From the NCBI GenBank assembly GCA_965246745.1, contig OZ251980.1, positions 1,054,001-1,118,000 on the forward strand: a DNA stretch of 64,000 nt, written 5' to 3'. The notes under the pieces are model-generated. The model ran no database searches, was not told the origin of the DNA, and worked only from the letters and a program-made list of their open reading frames with translations. Made by a program: the position numbers and the translations under genes. Origin of the DNA: JANXMY01 sp965246745 (GTDB lineage: Bacteria; Armatimonadota; Armatimonadia; Armatimonadales; Capsulimonadaceae). This document shows, piece by piece, positions 47,145-55,512 of the stretch; the stretch's first letter is position 1, and every line of letters begins with the position of its first letter.

Positions 47145-48092
47145 ATGTCCCTACAACTGCTGCCCCCGCCTGTTTCCCGCCGCCGCTCGCGGCGACGGCT
47201 GCTGCTCTGGACCCTGCCGCCGATTGCCGCCTTGACGCTGTTTTTTGTGCTGCAAGCGTTTCCGCACTTGTTCGCGGCTCATCGCCGCCTTCCGGCCCGG
47301 CCCGTCTCGGCCCGCCCGGCGCAGGCCCCGCCGGCGCTTTCCGCGTCCGGCCCGCGCCCGGCGGCGCTGCCCCTGCCCGCGCCTGCGCCGCTGAGCGTGA
47401 CGCTGAGCTGCGCCCAGAACGGGCGTCATGTCCGGGTCGGCCTGCCGGTGATGGTTTCGGCTTATGCCGCCGTGCCGCCGGGCGGCAGCGCGACTCTGGC
47501 AATTTCGCTGACCCGAAACTCCGGGCCGCAGTCGCTTTTGACGCTGGCGCAGGGAACGCTGTCCTCGGCGATCTGGACTCCGGCCCTGCCGGGCCGCTAT
47601 GAATTCGCGGCCAGCGCCATCGGCGCTCGCAAAGAAAACGCGTTTTCCCGCCACGTCGTCGTTTACGCCGACGCCGCCCCCGCAAAGCCGAAGCCATCGT
47701 CCCTGCCGCCCCCCTCGGTTGTGCCGATGCCGGTCCGACCCCTCGCGGCCGTGCCGCTTCCGGCGGCCGTGCCGTCCCGCTCCGTCCGGCCCGTTCCCGC
47801 ACGGCCCCGGCGCACCGCCGCCCGGCGTGCGGCGGAAATTGCGTCCCCAGCGCATTCGCGGGCCTTCCATGTCGCGGCGGGCGCGTTTGCCGTGCGGCCT
47901 ATTGCCGAAACGCTGGCCGCCGCGCTGCGGGGCCGAGGCTACCGCGCCGCCGTGCGCTCCGGCCCCCGGTTTCACGGCAGGCCGAGCTACGCGGTCCAAA
48001 CCGGCGCGTTTCTTCGCGCCGCCGATGCCCAAAAGCAGCTTGACCGGCTGCGGCACGACGGCTACCCGGCGTTTCTGACCCCGCCGCATTGA
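47145..48092 (+). CDS. SPOR-domain membrane protein
   Basis: The product has 315 residues from ATG 47145. A basic N-terminus (SRRRSRRRLLLW) leads into a membrane helix (TLPPIAALTLFFVLQAFPHLF) and a long Pro/Ala linker that also holds an Ig-like strand region (about 85-185). The C-terminal about 75 residues are SPOR-like: FHVAAGAFAVRPIAETLAAALRGRGYRAAVRSG and YAVQTGAFLRAADAQKQLDRLRHDGYPAFL. SPOR domains bind denuded septal peptidoglycan, so a role in division or envelope maintenance is likely. Confidence 0.72.
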   Translation: MSLQLLPPPVSRRRSRRRLLLWTLPPIAALTLFFVLQAFPHLFAAHRRLPARPVSARPAQAPPALSASGPRPAALPLPAPAPLSVTLSCAQNGRHVRVGLPVMVSAYAAVPPGGSATLAISLTRNSGPQSLLTLAQGTLSSAIWTPALPGRYEFAASAIGARKENAFSRHVVVYADAAPAKPKPSSLPPPSVVPMPVRPLAAVPLPAAVPSRSVRPVPARPRRTAARRAAEIASPAHSRAFHVAAGAFAVRPIAETLAAALRGRGYRAAVRSGPRFHGRPSYAVQTGAFLRAADAQKQLDRLRHDGYPAFLTPPH

Positions 48093-48171
48093 CCGAAAAG
48101 CACGGGCCGGAACTTTTCGGCGGAACGATGCCTTTTTCGTTTACCGCCGCCCGTGTGGTAAACTAAAAGGT

Positions 48172-49101
48172 ATGACCGCTATGCTGAATTCTCCTATGCC
48201 GCCGCGCTCCCTGTCGCATCTTGCCGAGCTGGAAGCCGAGTCCGTTTTCGTGATCCGCGAAGTCGCCGCCCAGTTTGAGCGGCCCGCGCTGCTGTTCTCC
48301 GGCGGCAAAGACTCGATCATCTTGAGTCACTTAGCCCGGAAAGCATTTTGGCCCGCCAAAATCCCGTTTCCGCTGCTCCATATTGACACCGGGCACAATT
48401 TTCCTGAAACGCTGTCTTACCGCGATGAATGGATGGAAACACTCGGCGCAAAATTGATTGTCCGCTCGGTTCAAGACTCGATCAATCAGGGCCGGGCCGT
48501 GGAAGAAAAAGGCTACAATGCCAGCCGCAATCTGCTTCAGACCGTGACGCTTTTGGACGCCCTGGAAGAATTGAAAATAGACGCGGCCCTGGGCGGGGCG
48601 CGGCGGGACGAGGAAAAAGCCCGCGCGAAAGAGCGCTTTTTCTCGCACCGCGACGAGTTTGGGCAGTGGGACCCGAAAAACCAGCGGCCGGAATTGTGGA
48701 ACCTGTTCAACGGCCACAAGCATCTCGGCGAGCATTTTCGGGTGTTTCCCATCTCCAACTGGACCGAGATGGATGTCTGGCAGTATATTTTGCAGGAAAA
48801 CATTCCCTTGCCGTCTATTTATTTCACCCACGAGCGCGAAGTGATTGTCCGCGACGGCAATCTGCTCGCCGACTCAGACTACCTCAACAAGCGCCCCACG
48901 GAGACCCCGGAAGTCCGTCAAGTGCGGTTTCGCACCATCGGCGACATGACCTGCACCGGAGCCGTGCTGTCCCCCGCCGGCAGCCTCGAAGAGATCATCC
49001 AGGAAGTCGCGGCGTCCCGCCAGACCGAGCGCGGCACCCGCGCCGACGACAAGCGCTCCGAAGCGGCGATGGAAGACCGCAAAAAAGAAGGCTATTTTTG
49101 A
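48172..49101 (+). CDS. cysD: Sulfate adenylyltransferase subunit 2
   Basis: The product has 309 residues. The PP-loop is ALLFSGGKDSIILSHLARKAF, followed by LLHIDTGHNFPETLSYRDEW, ALGGARRDEEKARAKERFFSHRDEFGQWDPKNQRPELW, SNWTEMDVWQYI and the C-terminal QTERGTRADDKRSEAAMEDRKKEGYF, all CysD features. With CysN it adenylates sulfate to APS. cysN is not adjacent: six features and 2.3 kb lie between. The last codons lie in a 14-bp tandem repeat. Confidence 0.96.
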   Translation: MTAMLNSPMPPRSLSHLAELEAESVFVIREVAAQFERPALLFSGGKDSIILSHLARKAFWPAKIPFPLLHIDTGHNFPETLSYRDEWMETLGAKLIVRSVQDSINQGRAVEEKGYNASRNLLQTVTLLDALEELKIDAALGGARRDEEKARAKERFFSHRDEFGQWDPKNQRPELWNLFNGHKHLGEHFRVFPISNWTEMDVWQYILQENIPLPSIYFTHEREVIVRDGNLLADSDYLNKRPTETPEVRQVRFRTIGDMTCTGAVLSPAGSLEEIIQEVAASRQTERGTRADDKRSEAAMEDRKKEGYF

Positions 49102-49145
49102 AAGGCTATGTTTGAAAGGCTATGTTTGAAAGGCTATTTTTGAGA
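49090..49145. repeat. 14-bp tandem repeat, four copies, at the cysD stop
   Basis: Units GGCTAT(T/G)TTTGAAA begin at 49090, 49104, 49118 and 49132, the last ending at the antitoxin ATG. The first copy contains the cysD TGA. The repeats therefore set the spacing between cysD and the antitoxin gene, and supply no Shine-Dalgarno sequence. Confidence 0.9.
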
Positions 49146-49420
49146 TGACAGTGACAATCAACCTCGCCCCGGAGATTGAAGCCGAAGCGTTCACACAGGC
49201 GAAGGCCGCCGGAGTCGCGCTGGAAGACTACCTGCCCCGGCTGATTCAGCGTGCTCTGCCGCTGGGCCGCCCCCCGCTGCGGCAGGGCAGCCGCGAATGG
49301 CTGGACCTGCTTCAGCAGGCCCCGCCCGTCGCGCGGATTGACCCGGCGACCGGGCAGCCGCCGGCCGCGACAACGCGCGAAGCCCTGCGCCGCGAAAACT
49401 TTTACGAGGACCGCGCCTGA
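49145..49420 (+). CDS. Putative VapB-like antitoxin
   Basis: The product has 91 residues: a short strand then helices (VTINLAPEIEAEAFTQAKAAGVALEDYLPRLIQRAL), similar in layout to the antitoxin at 3067, and a C-terminal tail (ATTREALRREN). It ends in TGATG with the next PIN gene. Identification rests mainly on that coupling. Confidence 0.65.
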   Translation: MTVTINLAPEIEAEAFTQAKAAGVALEDYLPRLIQRALPLGRPPLRQGSREWLDLLQQAPPVARIDPATGQPPAATTREALRRENFYEDRA

Positions 49421-49890
49421 TGCTCCATGTGGCTGATACAAGTCTGCTCGTCCGTCAGGCCGATACAAACTCGGCAGATCGGCCTGTCGCCTTGCAGGCG
49501 CTTCAGAATCTGACACTCTCCGGTGAGCGGCTTCACGTCGTCCCGCAGAACATGGTCGAGTTTTGGGTCGTCGCCACCCGCCCGCAGGCCGTCAACGGCC
49601 TCGGCCTATCAGTTGCCGAGGCAGACGCGGAGCGGCGTCGCTTGGAAGCCCTGTTTCCGCTGCTGCCTGATTTGCCGAACTTGTATTTGGAGTGGGCGGA
49701 CCTTGTCAACAAGTTCGGCGTTTCCGGCAAGCCGTCGCACGACGCCCGGATTGTCGCTGCGATGCTGACCCACGGCATCACGCATATTTTGACGTTCAAC
49801 GGCGCGGATTTTCGCCGCTACGCCCCGCTCGGCATTGTCGTGGTTGATCCCGCAAAAGCAGCGGCAAAAACTGAAGGAACAATTCCATGA
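49420..49890 (+). CDS. PIN-domain ribonuclease toxin (VapC-like)
   Basis: The product has 156 residues. PIN acidic residues are Asp6 (HVADTS), Glu48 (NMVEFWV), Asp108 (SHDARIVAAM) and Asp130 (NGADFRRY). It cleaves RNA by analogy with VapC. It overlaps the antitoxin ahead by 1 bp and the unknown gene behind by 4 bp. Confidence 0.85.
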   Translation: MLHVADTSLLVRQADTNSADRPVALQALQNLTLSGERLHVVPQNMVEFWVVATRPQAVNGLGLSVAEADAERRRLEALFPLLPDLPNLYLEWADLVNKFGVSGKPSHDARIVAAMLTHGITHILTFNGADFRRYAPLGIVVVDPAKAAAKTEGTIP

Positions 49891-50138
49891 ACGAAGTGCT
49901 GACACGCGCCGAGATGGAGGCGCAGTTTGACGGCGAATGGGTGCTGGTCGCCGACCCGGAAGTGGACGACTACTTTGAGGTTCTGCGGGGCCAAGTGGTG
50001 TATCACAGCAGCGACCGAGAAGCCGTTTATAACTATGAAGAAACCCTTTCGCCTCAAAAGTTCGCCCATGTGTATCTCGGCTCAATGCCCCAGCATATTT
50101 GGCTGAGCGGCGGACGCTTTCTCGGGAGCGGCGATTGA
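49887..50138 (+). CDS. Small hypothetical protein coupled to the PIN toxin
   Basis: The product has 83 acidic residues (MNEVLTRAEMEAQFDGEWVLVADPEV, tail MPQHIWLSGGRFLGSGD). Start and stop overlap neighbours on both sides (ATGA with the toxin, TTGA with the HD gene). I know no family. Its place suggests a modulator or passenger of the toxin-antitoxin operon. Confidence 0.6.
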   Translation: MNEVLTRAEMEAQFDGEWVLVADPEVDDYFEVLRGQVVYHSSDREAVYNYEETLSPQKFAHVYLGSMPQHIWLSGGRFLGSGD

Positions 50139-50734
50139 ACGAGCGTCTTGACCGACAGATTAACTTTATTCTTGAAATTGACGCGCTCAAAAGCGTTTTG
50201 CGCCGGAGCTATCTCGTCGGCGGGTCGCGGCGCGAGAACTCGGCGGAGCATTCATGGCATGTGTCGGTGATGGCGCTCGTGCTGGCAGAGCACGCGGGGG
50301 CCGAGATTGACACGGGGCGGGTGCTCCAAATGCTGCTCGTGCATGACATTGTCGAGATTGACTCGGGCGACACATATATTTACGACGCCGCCGGGAACAG
50401 CACCAAAGCCGAGCGCGAGCAGGACGCGGCGCGGCGCATCTTCGGGCTGCTGCCCGACGATCAAAGCGTCGAGCTTCAAGCATTGTGGCGGGAGTTCGAG
50501 GCGCGGGAAACGCCCGACGCGAGGTTCGCCGCCGCTTTGGACCGCTTGATGCCGCTGCTGCATAACTACCATACCGAAGGACGCTCCTGGCGGGAACATG
50601 GGATTACGAAGCAGCAGGTCTTGGCGCTGAACAAGCACATCGCGGACGGCTCGCCGTCGCTGTGGCGCTATGCCGAAGCGCTGATTGACGACGCGGCGGC
50701 ACGCGGGTATTTACGGGATGAAAAAGATAGATGA
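50135..50734 (+). CDS. HD-domain hydrolase (YfbR/HDDC2-like)
   Basis: The product has 199 residues from TTG 50135, with GGGAG upstream and overlap with the previous stop. The metal ligands of the HD fold are visible: His in RRENSAEHSWHVSVMALVLAEH, HD in LLVHDIVEID and the later Asp in AALDRLMPLLHNYHTEGRSWREHGI. Such proteins remove phosphate from deoxynucleoside monophosphates. It lies immediately ahead of a family B repeat. Confidence 0.85.
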   Translation: MNERLDRQINFILEIDALKSVLRRSYLVGGSRRENSAEHSWHVSVMALVLAEHAGAEIDTGRVLQMLLVHDIVEIDSGDTYIYDAAGNSTKAEREQDAARRIFGLLPDDQSVELQALWREFEARETPDARFAAALDRLMPLLHNYHTEGRSWREHGITKQQVLALNKHIADGSPSLWRYAEALIDDAAARGYLRDEKDR

Positions 50735-50876
50735 CCATGTGTTGAAACACATGGCTACCCGGCGAAGACGCCACAAAGTAACGCTTCGCGGCACTCGGAA
50801 CGAATAAATCTTAACCCCGCGAAGCGGGTGTTTCGTGGCGTCCGCGCCGTATAGCCGTGCCGTTTATTGCATGGTT
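50734..50876. repeat. Palindromic repeat, family B copy 2 (uninterrupted)
   Basis: ACCATGTGTTGAAACACATGG on the left and GCCGTGCCGTTTATTGCATGG on the right are inverted, with inner hairpin GCTTCGCGG / CCGCGAAGCGGG. It matches 35493-35726 apart from the nested block there. It abuts the HD gene stop. Confidence 0.85.
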
Positions 50877-50886
50877 CTTTGGAAAC

Positions 50887-51378
50887 ATGATTGACCCTGA
50901 CACCGGAAACATTCACCTACCAAACGGCTACGTCATCACGCCCGCGCTGACCCTGAAAGAGTTTCGGCATTCATGGTTTGGGCAACGCGCCCGCATCAAT
51001 CGCCCGTGCGGCGCACCGGAGCAGTGCTGGTTCCACGAAAACGCGGGGGTTACAGAGGGGCAGTCATTTTCCGCCGGGCTGAGCTTTCAGGGGCAGGCAC
51101 TCACCGGTGCTTCGCTGGTCTGCGAGACGCTGATGACCGGCGAGGAAGAGGAAGCATGGATTGAGCGCAAGAGTACCCACGATGCTCTGCTTCGGCAAGA
51201 CTTAGGCGAGCCGGATACTTTTACCGACACCTATGGGATGGAAGCTCCTGAACTCGGCAAAGCACCAAACCATCTGCGGCCCTGGGGCAAGGCGGTCTCG
51301 GAGTTTGATTACGGCGGCGGCGATGCTTACATCAGCATTACATATCACAACGACAAAGTGGGCGATGACAAACAATGA
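50887..51378 (+). CDS. Hypothetical protein coupled to cysN
   Basis: The product has 163 residues from ATG 50887 (the earlier ATG at 50857 lies in the repeat). It is soluble; landmarks are IDPDTGNIHLPNGYVITPALTLKEFRHSWFGQRA and FDYGGGDAYISITYHN. The family is not recognised. It resembles small immunity-type proteins only in size. Its stop overlaps the cysN ATG (ATGA), so it is cotranslated with cysN. Confidence 0.6.
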   Translation: MIDPDTGNIHLPNGYVITPALTLKEFRHSWFGQRARINRPCGAPEQCWFHENAGVTEGQSFSAGLSFQGQALTGASLVCETLMTGEEEEAWIERKSTHDALLRQDLGEPDTFTDTYGMEAPELGKAPNHLRPWGKAVSEFDYGGGDAYISITYHNDKVGDDKQ

Positions 51379-52652
51379 ATGACGATTTTTCGACGGCGGG
51401 TTATTTGGACATGGACCTGCTGCGGTTTACGACGGCGGGGAGCGTGGACGATGGGAAAAGTACGCTGATTGGGCGGCTTCTCTACGACAGTAAGGCGATT
51501 TTTGACGATCAGTATGAAGCCATCAAAGAGACGAGCGAGCGGCGCGGGGAAGAAGGCATTAATCTCGCGCTTTTGACCGACGGCCTGCGGGCCGAGCGGG
51601 AGCAGGGCATCACGATTGATGTGGCCTACCGCTATTTTGCGACCCCGAAGCGGAAATTTATCATCGCCGACACGCCGGGGCATTTGCAGTACACGCGCAA
51701 CATGGTCACGGGGGCGTCCACGGCCAATCTGGCGATTATTTTGGTAGACGCCCGCAAAGGGGTCATCGAGCAGACCCGGCGGCATACGATTATCGCGTCG
51801 CTCCTCGGCATTCCCCATCTCGCGGTCTGTGTCAACAAAATGGATTTGGTCGAGTACAGCCAAGAGGTCTTTGACGCGATCAAGCGCGATTTTGAGGCGT
51901 TCGCGGCGGGATTGAGCTTGGGCGACGTGTCGTTCATACCAATCAGCGCTCTGAACGGCGACAATGTTGTGGATCGGTCTACGCACATGGACTGGTATGG
52001 CGGGCCGGCGCTTTTGTCCCTGCTGGAAACCGTGCCGATTGAGACCGATGTGAACCGGACCGATGCCCGCTTTCCGGTGCAGTATGTGATCCGGCCGCAG
52101 TCCGCCGAGTTTCCCGATTACCGGGGGTATGCCGGGCGCATCGCGGGCGGCGTGTTCCGGCCCGGCGACGCCGTGCAAATCCTGCCGTCGGGGACTGTGA
52201 CGACCGTGCAGTCGGTGGACATGATGGAGACGCATCTCGCCGAAGCCTTTGCGCCGCTGTCGGTGACTTTGACGCTGGCCGACGAGCTGGACATCAGCCG
52301 GGGCGACATGATTGTGGCGGCGGACAATCCGCCGACGGTCTCTCAAGAGGTCGAGATCATGGTCTGCTGGATGGGCGAGAGGAGCCTTGCGGCCGGCGGC
52401 AAGTACACGCTCAAGCACACCACCCGCGAAGTCCGCGCGATTGTCAAGTCTGTGGATTACAAGCTGGACATCAGCACGCTGGACAAAAATGCCGAGAATA
52501 AAAGCGTCAGCCTCAACGAAATCGCGCGGCTGACGCTGCGGACGACTCAGCCGCTGTTTTTCGACCCGTACACGCGCAACCGGGCCACCGGCAGCGTGAT
52601 TTTGATTGACGAAGCGACCAATGAAACGGTCGGCGCAGGCATGATCCAATGA
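51375..52652 (+). CDS. cysN: Sulfate adenylyltransferase subunit 1 (GTPase)
   Basis: The product has 425 residues. The elongation-factor-type GTPase has GSVDDGKSTLIGRLL (P-loop), ERE(Q)GITIDVAYRYF (switch I), ADTPGHLQYTRNM (switch II) and VNKMDLV. Two beta-barrel domains follow. It couples GTP hydrolysis to APS synthesis by CysD. No APS kinase (CysC) domain is fused at the C-terminus, which ends NETVGAGMIQ. It overlaps both neighbours by 4 bp. Confidence 0.96.
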   Translation: MNDDFSTAGYLDMDLLRFTTAGSVDDGKSTLIGRLLYDSKAIFDDQYEAIKETSERRGEEGINLALLTDGLRAEREQGITIDVAYRYFATPKRKFIIADTPGHLQYTRNMVTGASTANLAIILVDARKGVIEQTRRHTIIASLLGIPHLAVCVNKMDLVEYSQEVFDAIKRDFEAFAAGLSLGDVSFIPISALNGDNVVDRSTHMDWYGGPALLSLLETVPIETDVNRTDARFPVQYVIRPQSAEFPDYRGYAGRIAGGVFRPGDAVQILPSGTVTTVQSVDMMETHLAEAFAPLSVTLTLADELDISRGDMIVAADNPPTVSQEVEIMVCWMGERSLAAGGKYTLKHTTREVRAIVKSVDYKLDISTLDKNAENKSVSLNEIARLTLRTTQPLFFDPYTRNRATGSVILIDEATNETVGAGMIQ

Positions 52653-53341
52653 CTTACCGTCCCGCCCAACTTCTTTTTCTGCTGCTGGCGGCGCTGCTGC
52701 TGGCCGGCTGCGGCGACGACAAGCCGAGCACCGACCCGGATGGGGACGGCCCCGATGCCAGCAGCGCCGCGCCGCCGCCGCGCCCTCTCGGCGCGGCGAT
52801 GCCGCCGGTCGCCCGCCCGGCGTCCGACCCGCTGCTGTCCGGCGGCGGCGGCATTTCGACAGCCGACCCGCTGGCCCCGGAGGGCGGCGCGGCTTCCGGC
52901 GGCGCGGCGGGCAGCGGCCCGGCTCAGACCGACCCGCTGGCGGGCCGCGATCCGCTGGTCGGGGCCGATCCGCTGGCGGGCAGCGACCCGCTGCAAGGCC
53001 GGGCGATGCCGACCGAGCATTCGCACTGGCTGCGGGGCCGGGTGCAGGGGGGGCGGGTGACGGTGCTGCTAAACGGCATCCGCGACAGCGAGTACGAGGG
53101 CTTTGTAGACCGCGACATCACCATGAAGCTGCGCCGAGGGGTCAACACCGTGTCGTTTGTGTACACGCCGCGCAGCGCCGGGGCGTTCGCGCAGATGGAC
53201 CTGCTGGAAAGCGAGCACACCCCGCCGATTGCCCCGCTGGCGTCGTTTCAAAGCCGGGGGGCCGGGACAGGCGGGATCGGGGACGGCGCGGCGGGCGGCG
53301 GCAAGCCGGTGACGCAGCGGTTCACGTTTGTCGCAAAGTAA
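52649..53341 (+). CDS. Lipoprotein with DPLxG repeats
   Basis: The product has 230 residues. The signal peptide has a lipobox LLAGC (Cys21). A disordered Gly/Ala/Pro/Asp region (about 22-120) contains repeated DPL motifs (DPLLSGG, DPLAPEG, DPLAGRDPLVGADPLAGSDPLQG). A folded part (about 125-190, RGRVQGGRVTVLLNGIRDSEYEGFVDRDITMKL) follows. It starts in the cysN stop (ATGA), so it belongs to that operon. Function unknown. Confidence 0.75.
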   Translation: MTYRPAQLLFLLLAALLLAGCGDDKPSTDPDGDGPDASSAAPPPRPLGAAMPPVARPASDPLLSGGGGISTADPLAPEGGAASGGAAGSGPAQTDPLAGRDPLVGADPLAGSDPLQGRAMPTEHSHWLRGRVQGGRVTVLLNGIRDSEYEGFVDRDITMKLRRGVNTVSFVYTPRSAGAFAQMDLLESEHTPPIAPLASFQSRGAGTGGIGDGAAGGGKPVTQRFTFVAK

Positions 53342-53379
53342 GCGTCAGAGATACACGGTGCAGCGGCTTAGGCCGCTGC

Positions 53380-53874
53380 TTAGTCTTGCGGCATCGGCCA
53401 GTTTTTGTCCCGGCCTTCTTCGCTGATCAGCGCAATCTGGTCATAAGTGACGCTGAACTGATTGCAGAAGCGGGCGCGGTACTTTTCCAAAAGATAGGCG
53501 TTGAACTCCGCCTGTTTCTCGGCGGCGTTCCGCGCGGCGGACTTGGAGTAGCCGGGGCGGCCCGGCGGCGGCACGGGAAACGCGTTTTCAGCCTGCCGGT
53601 GGGCGTGGAGGTCTATCTCGGCCAGCATCCACGCCAGTTTTTGGCGCTCGGGCAGCACGATTTTCCCCGACACGGCGAGGTACGGGTCCGGCGGGCCGGC
53701 CGGCGGCGGCGCAGGCTGGTAGGAAATCGTCCCGCGCGTGTCCCCGCCGGAGTTCGCCGTCACCCCGGCGGGCGGCGGGTCGAAAGCCGGCGCAGGCGGC
53801 GCTGCGGGGGGCGGGGCGCAGCCGGCCAGCGTCAGCAACAAGAGGCCGGGGACCAAAAACGAGAAAGCACGCAT
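53380..53874 (-). CDS. Lipoprotein of unknown function
   Basis: The product has 164 residues. The signal peptide ends in lipobox LAGC (Cys19), then a Pro-rich spacer, then a helical part (ERQKLAWMLAEIDLHAHRQAENAF, then KSAARNAAEKQAEFNAYLLEKYRARFC). The tail is short (DKNWPMPQD). No family recognised. It is convergent with the cysN operon and divergent from the sugar kinase. Confidence 0.75.
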   Translation of the reverse strand: MRAFSFLVPGLLLLTLAGCAPPPAAPPAPAFDPPPAGVTANSGGDTRGTISYQPAPPPAGPPDPYLAVSGKIVLPERQKLAWMLAEIDLHAHRQAENAFPVPPPGRPGYSKSAARNAAEKQAEFNAYLLEKYRARFCNQFSVTYDQIALISEEGRDKNWPMPQD

Positions 53875-53905
53875 ACGCCTAGTTTACCCGACACGCCGGC
53901 AAGAT

Positions 53906-55396
53906 ATGAAACACGCACTGATACTTACGCTCGACATGGGCACGTCGTCGGTCCGGGCCATGCTGTTCGACACGCGCGGGCGGGCGCTGCCCAACGCCGA
54001 AGCGCAAACCCCTTATGCCCAGACTGTCAGTGCCGACGGCGGAGTGCAGACCGACCCCGAAGCGCTCCTTGCGCTGACCGTGGACTGCCTCGCGCGTCTT
54101 TTGCGGAAAACCGACAAGGAAACGCGCCGGCGGATCGCCGGGGTCGGCGTGTCGTGCTTCTGGCATTCTTTGGTCGGGGTCGGCGCGGACGGGCGGGCGG
54201 CGACGCCGCTGTTTTCGTGGGCCGACTCGCGGGCGGCGGCGCAGGCCGAGAAGCTCCGAGCCGAGATGGACGGTGCGGCGTACCACACGCGAACGGGCTG
54301 CGTCCTGCACCCCTGCTACTGGCCCGCCAAGCTGCGCTGGCTTCAGGAAACGGCCCCGGAAGCGTTCGGCAAGGCAGATCGGTGGATGTCGTTCGGCGAG
54401 TACCTGCAAAGCCGCTTGTTCGGCGCGGCAACGGTCAGCGTCTCGATGGCGTCGGGCACCGGGCTGCTGAACCAGAACACCCTGGCGTGGGACCCGGAAA
54501 CGTTGACCGAGATGCCGATTGCGCTGCGGCAGCTCAGCGCCCTGAACGAAACCGATGCGCCGGTCTCGGGCCTGACGGCGGAGTGGGCCGCCGCCCTGCC
54601 CCTTTTGCGCGACCTGCCCTGGTTCCCGGCGTCAGGCGACGGCGCGTGCTCCAATGTCGGCAGCGGCGCGGTCGGCGCGGAGCGCATCGCCATCAATGTC
54701 GGCACGTCGGGGGCCATGCGGGTCGCGGTCGAAGCCGAGGCGTTGGACATCCCCGAAAAGCTGTTCTGCTACCGGGTGGACGACCGGCGGTTTCTGGTCG
54801 GCGGGGCGTTCGCCAATGGCGGCAATGTGTATGCGTGGGCCGAAAAGACGCTTCAGCTTGGGGACCGAAAGACCGCCGCCAAAGCCGCCGCCGCGCTTCT
54901 GCCGGACGGCCACGGCTTGAATGTGCTGCCGTTTTGGGCCGGCGAGCGCTCGCCGGGCTGGCACGCCGGGGCGCGGGCGGCGATTTTGGGGATGAACCTG
55001 CACACCACTCCCGCCGAAATCCTCCGCGCTTCACTGGAAGCCGTCGCGTTCCAGTTTGCCGATGTTTACGATATTTTGATTGCCCAGTTTCCGTCGGCGG
55101 CGCAGATTGTGGCGTCGGGGGGCGCATTGGTCGGCGACCCGGCGTGGGCGCAGATCATGGCCGATGCGATGGGCGCTCCGGTCACGGTCAGCCGGGTCGG
55201 GGAGGCCACCAGCCGGGGCGCGGCCCTTTTGGCCCTGAATTCCCTCGGCCACATTCCTGATTTGTCGGCCGTGCCGGCGTTTTTGTGGAAAACCTACACG
55301 CCCGACCCGAAGACGCACGAGATTTACCAAAAAGCCCGGCAGCGGCAGACGAAATTGTACGCGGAAGTTTTGGAAGGTGCAGCGCCACGGGGCTGA
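53906..55396 (+). CDS. FGGY-family carbohydrate kinase (gluconokinase-like)
   Basis: The product has 496 residues from ATG 53906. FGGY features are LILTLDMGTSSVRAMLFDTRG, GVSCFWHSLVGVGADGRAATPLFSWADSRA, INVGTSGAMRV and the C-terminal QIVASGGALVGDPAWAQIMADAMGAPVTV. The HSL and DSR segments are most like gluconokinases, with xylulokinase as the alternative. The last six residues and the stop codon are encoded by a family A repeat (55386). No pentose phosphate genes are near. Confidence 0.85.
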   Translation: MKHALILTLDMGTSSVRAMLFDTRGRALPNAEAQTPYAQTVSADGGVQTDPEALLALTVDCLARLLRKTDKETRRRIAGVGVSCFWHSLVGVGADGRAATPLFSWADSRAAAQAEKLRAEMDGAAYHTRTGCVLHPCYWPAKLRWLQETAPEAFGKADRWMSFGEYLQSRLFGAATVSVSMASGTGLLNQNTLAWDPETLTEMPIALRQLSALNETDAPVSGLTAEWAAALPLLRDLPWFPASGDGACSNVGSGAVGAERIAINVGTSGAMRVAVEAEALDIPEKLFCYRVDDRRFLVGGAFANGGNVYAWAEKTLQLGDRKTAAKAAAALLPDGHGLNVLPFWAGERSPGWHAGARAAILGMNLHTTPAEILRASLEAVAFQFADVYDILIAQFPSAAQIVASGGALVGDPAWAQIMADAMGAPVTVSRVGEATSRGAALLALNSLGHIPDLSAVPAFLWKTYTPDPKTHEIYQKARQRQTKLYAEVLEGAAPRG

Positions 55397-55512
55397 ACCC
55401 GCCGTGCTTCAAAGAGCAAGCGCCCGCCTGCGCGGGCGAAGATTACGAAACAAGCCTGATGCCCTTACCCTCGGGGAATTGCCCTTCAAAGCACGGCGGG
55501 TTCAGCCCCGTG
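55386..55512. repeat. REP-like repeat, family A, paired element
   Basis: Inverted ends CACGGGGCTGAACCCGCCG / CGGCGGGTTCAGCCCCGTG surround two inner hairpins. It provides the C-terminal codons of both converging genes, the kinase (+) and the methyltransferase (-). It is 17 kb away from the next family A copy. Confidence 0.92.

Noticed and set aside
53386..55260. A 624-codon plus-strand frame over the lipoprotein and kinase
   Set aside because: It lies in another frame of the kinase and antisense to the lipoprotein; its arginine/glycine composition is typical of GC-rich shadows.
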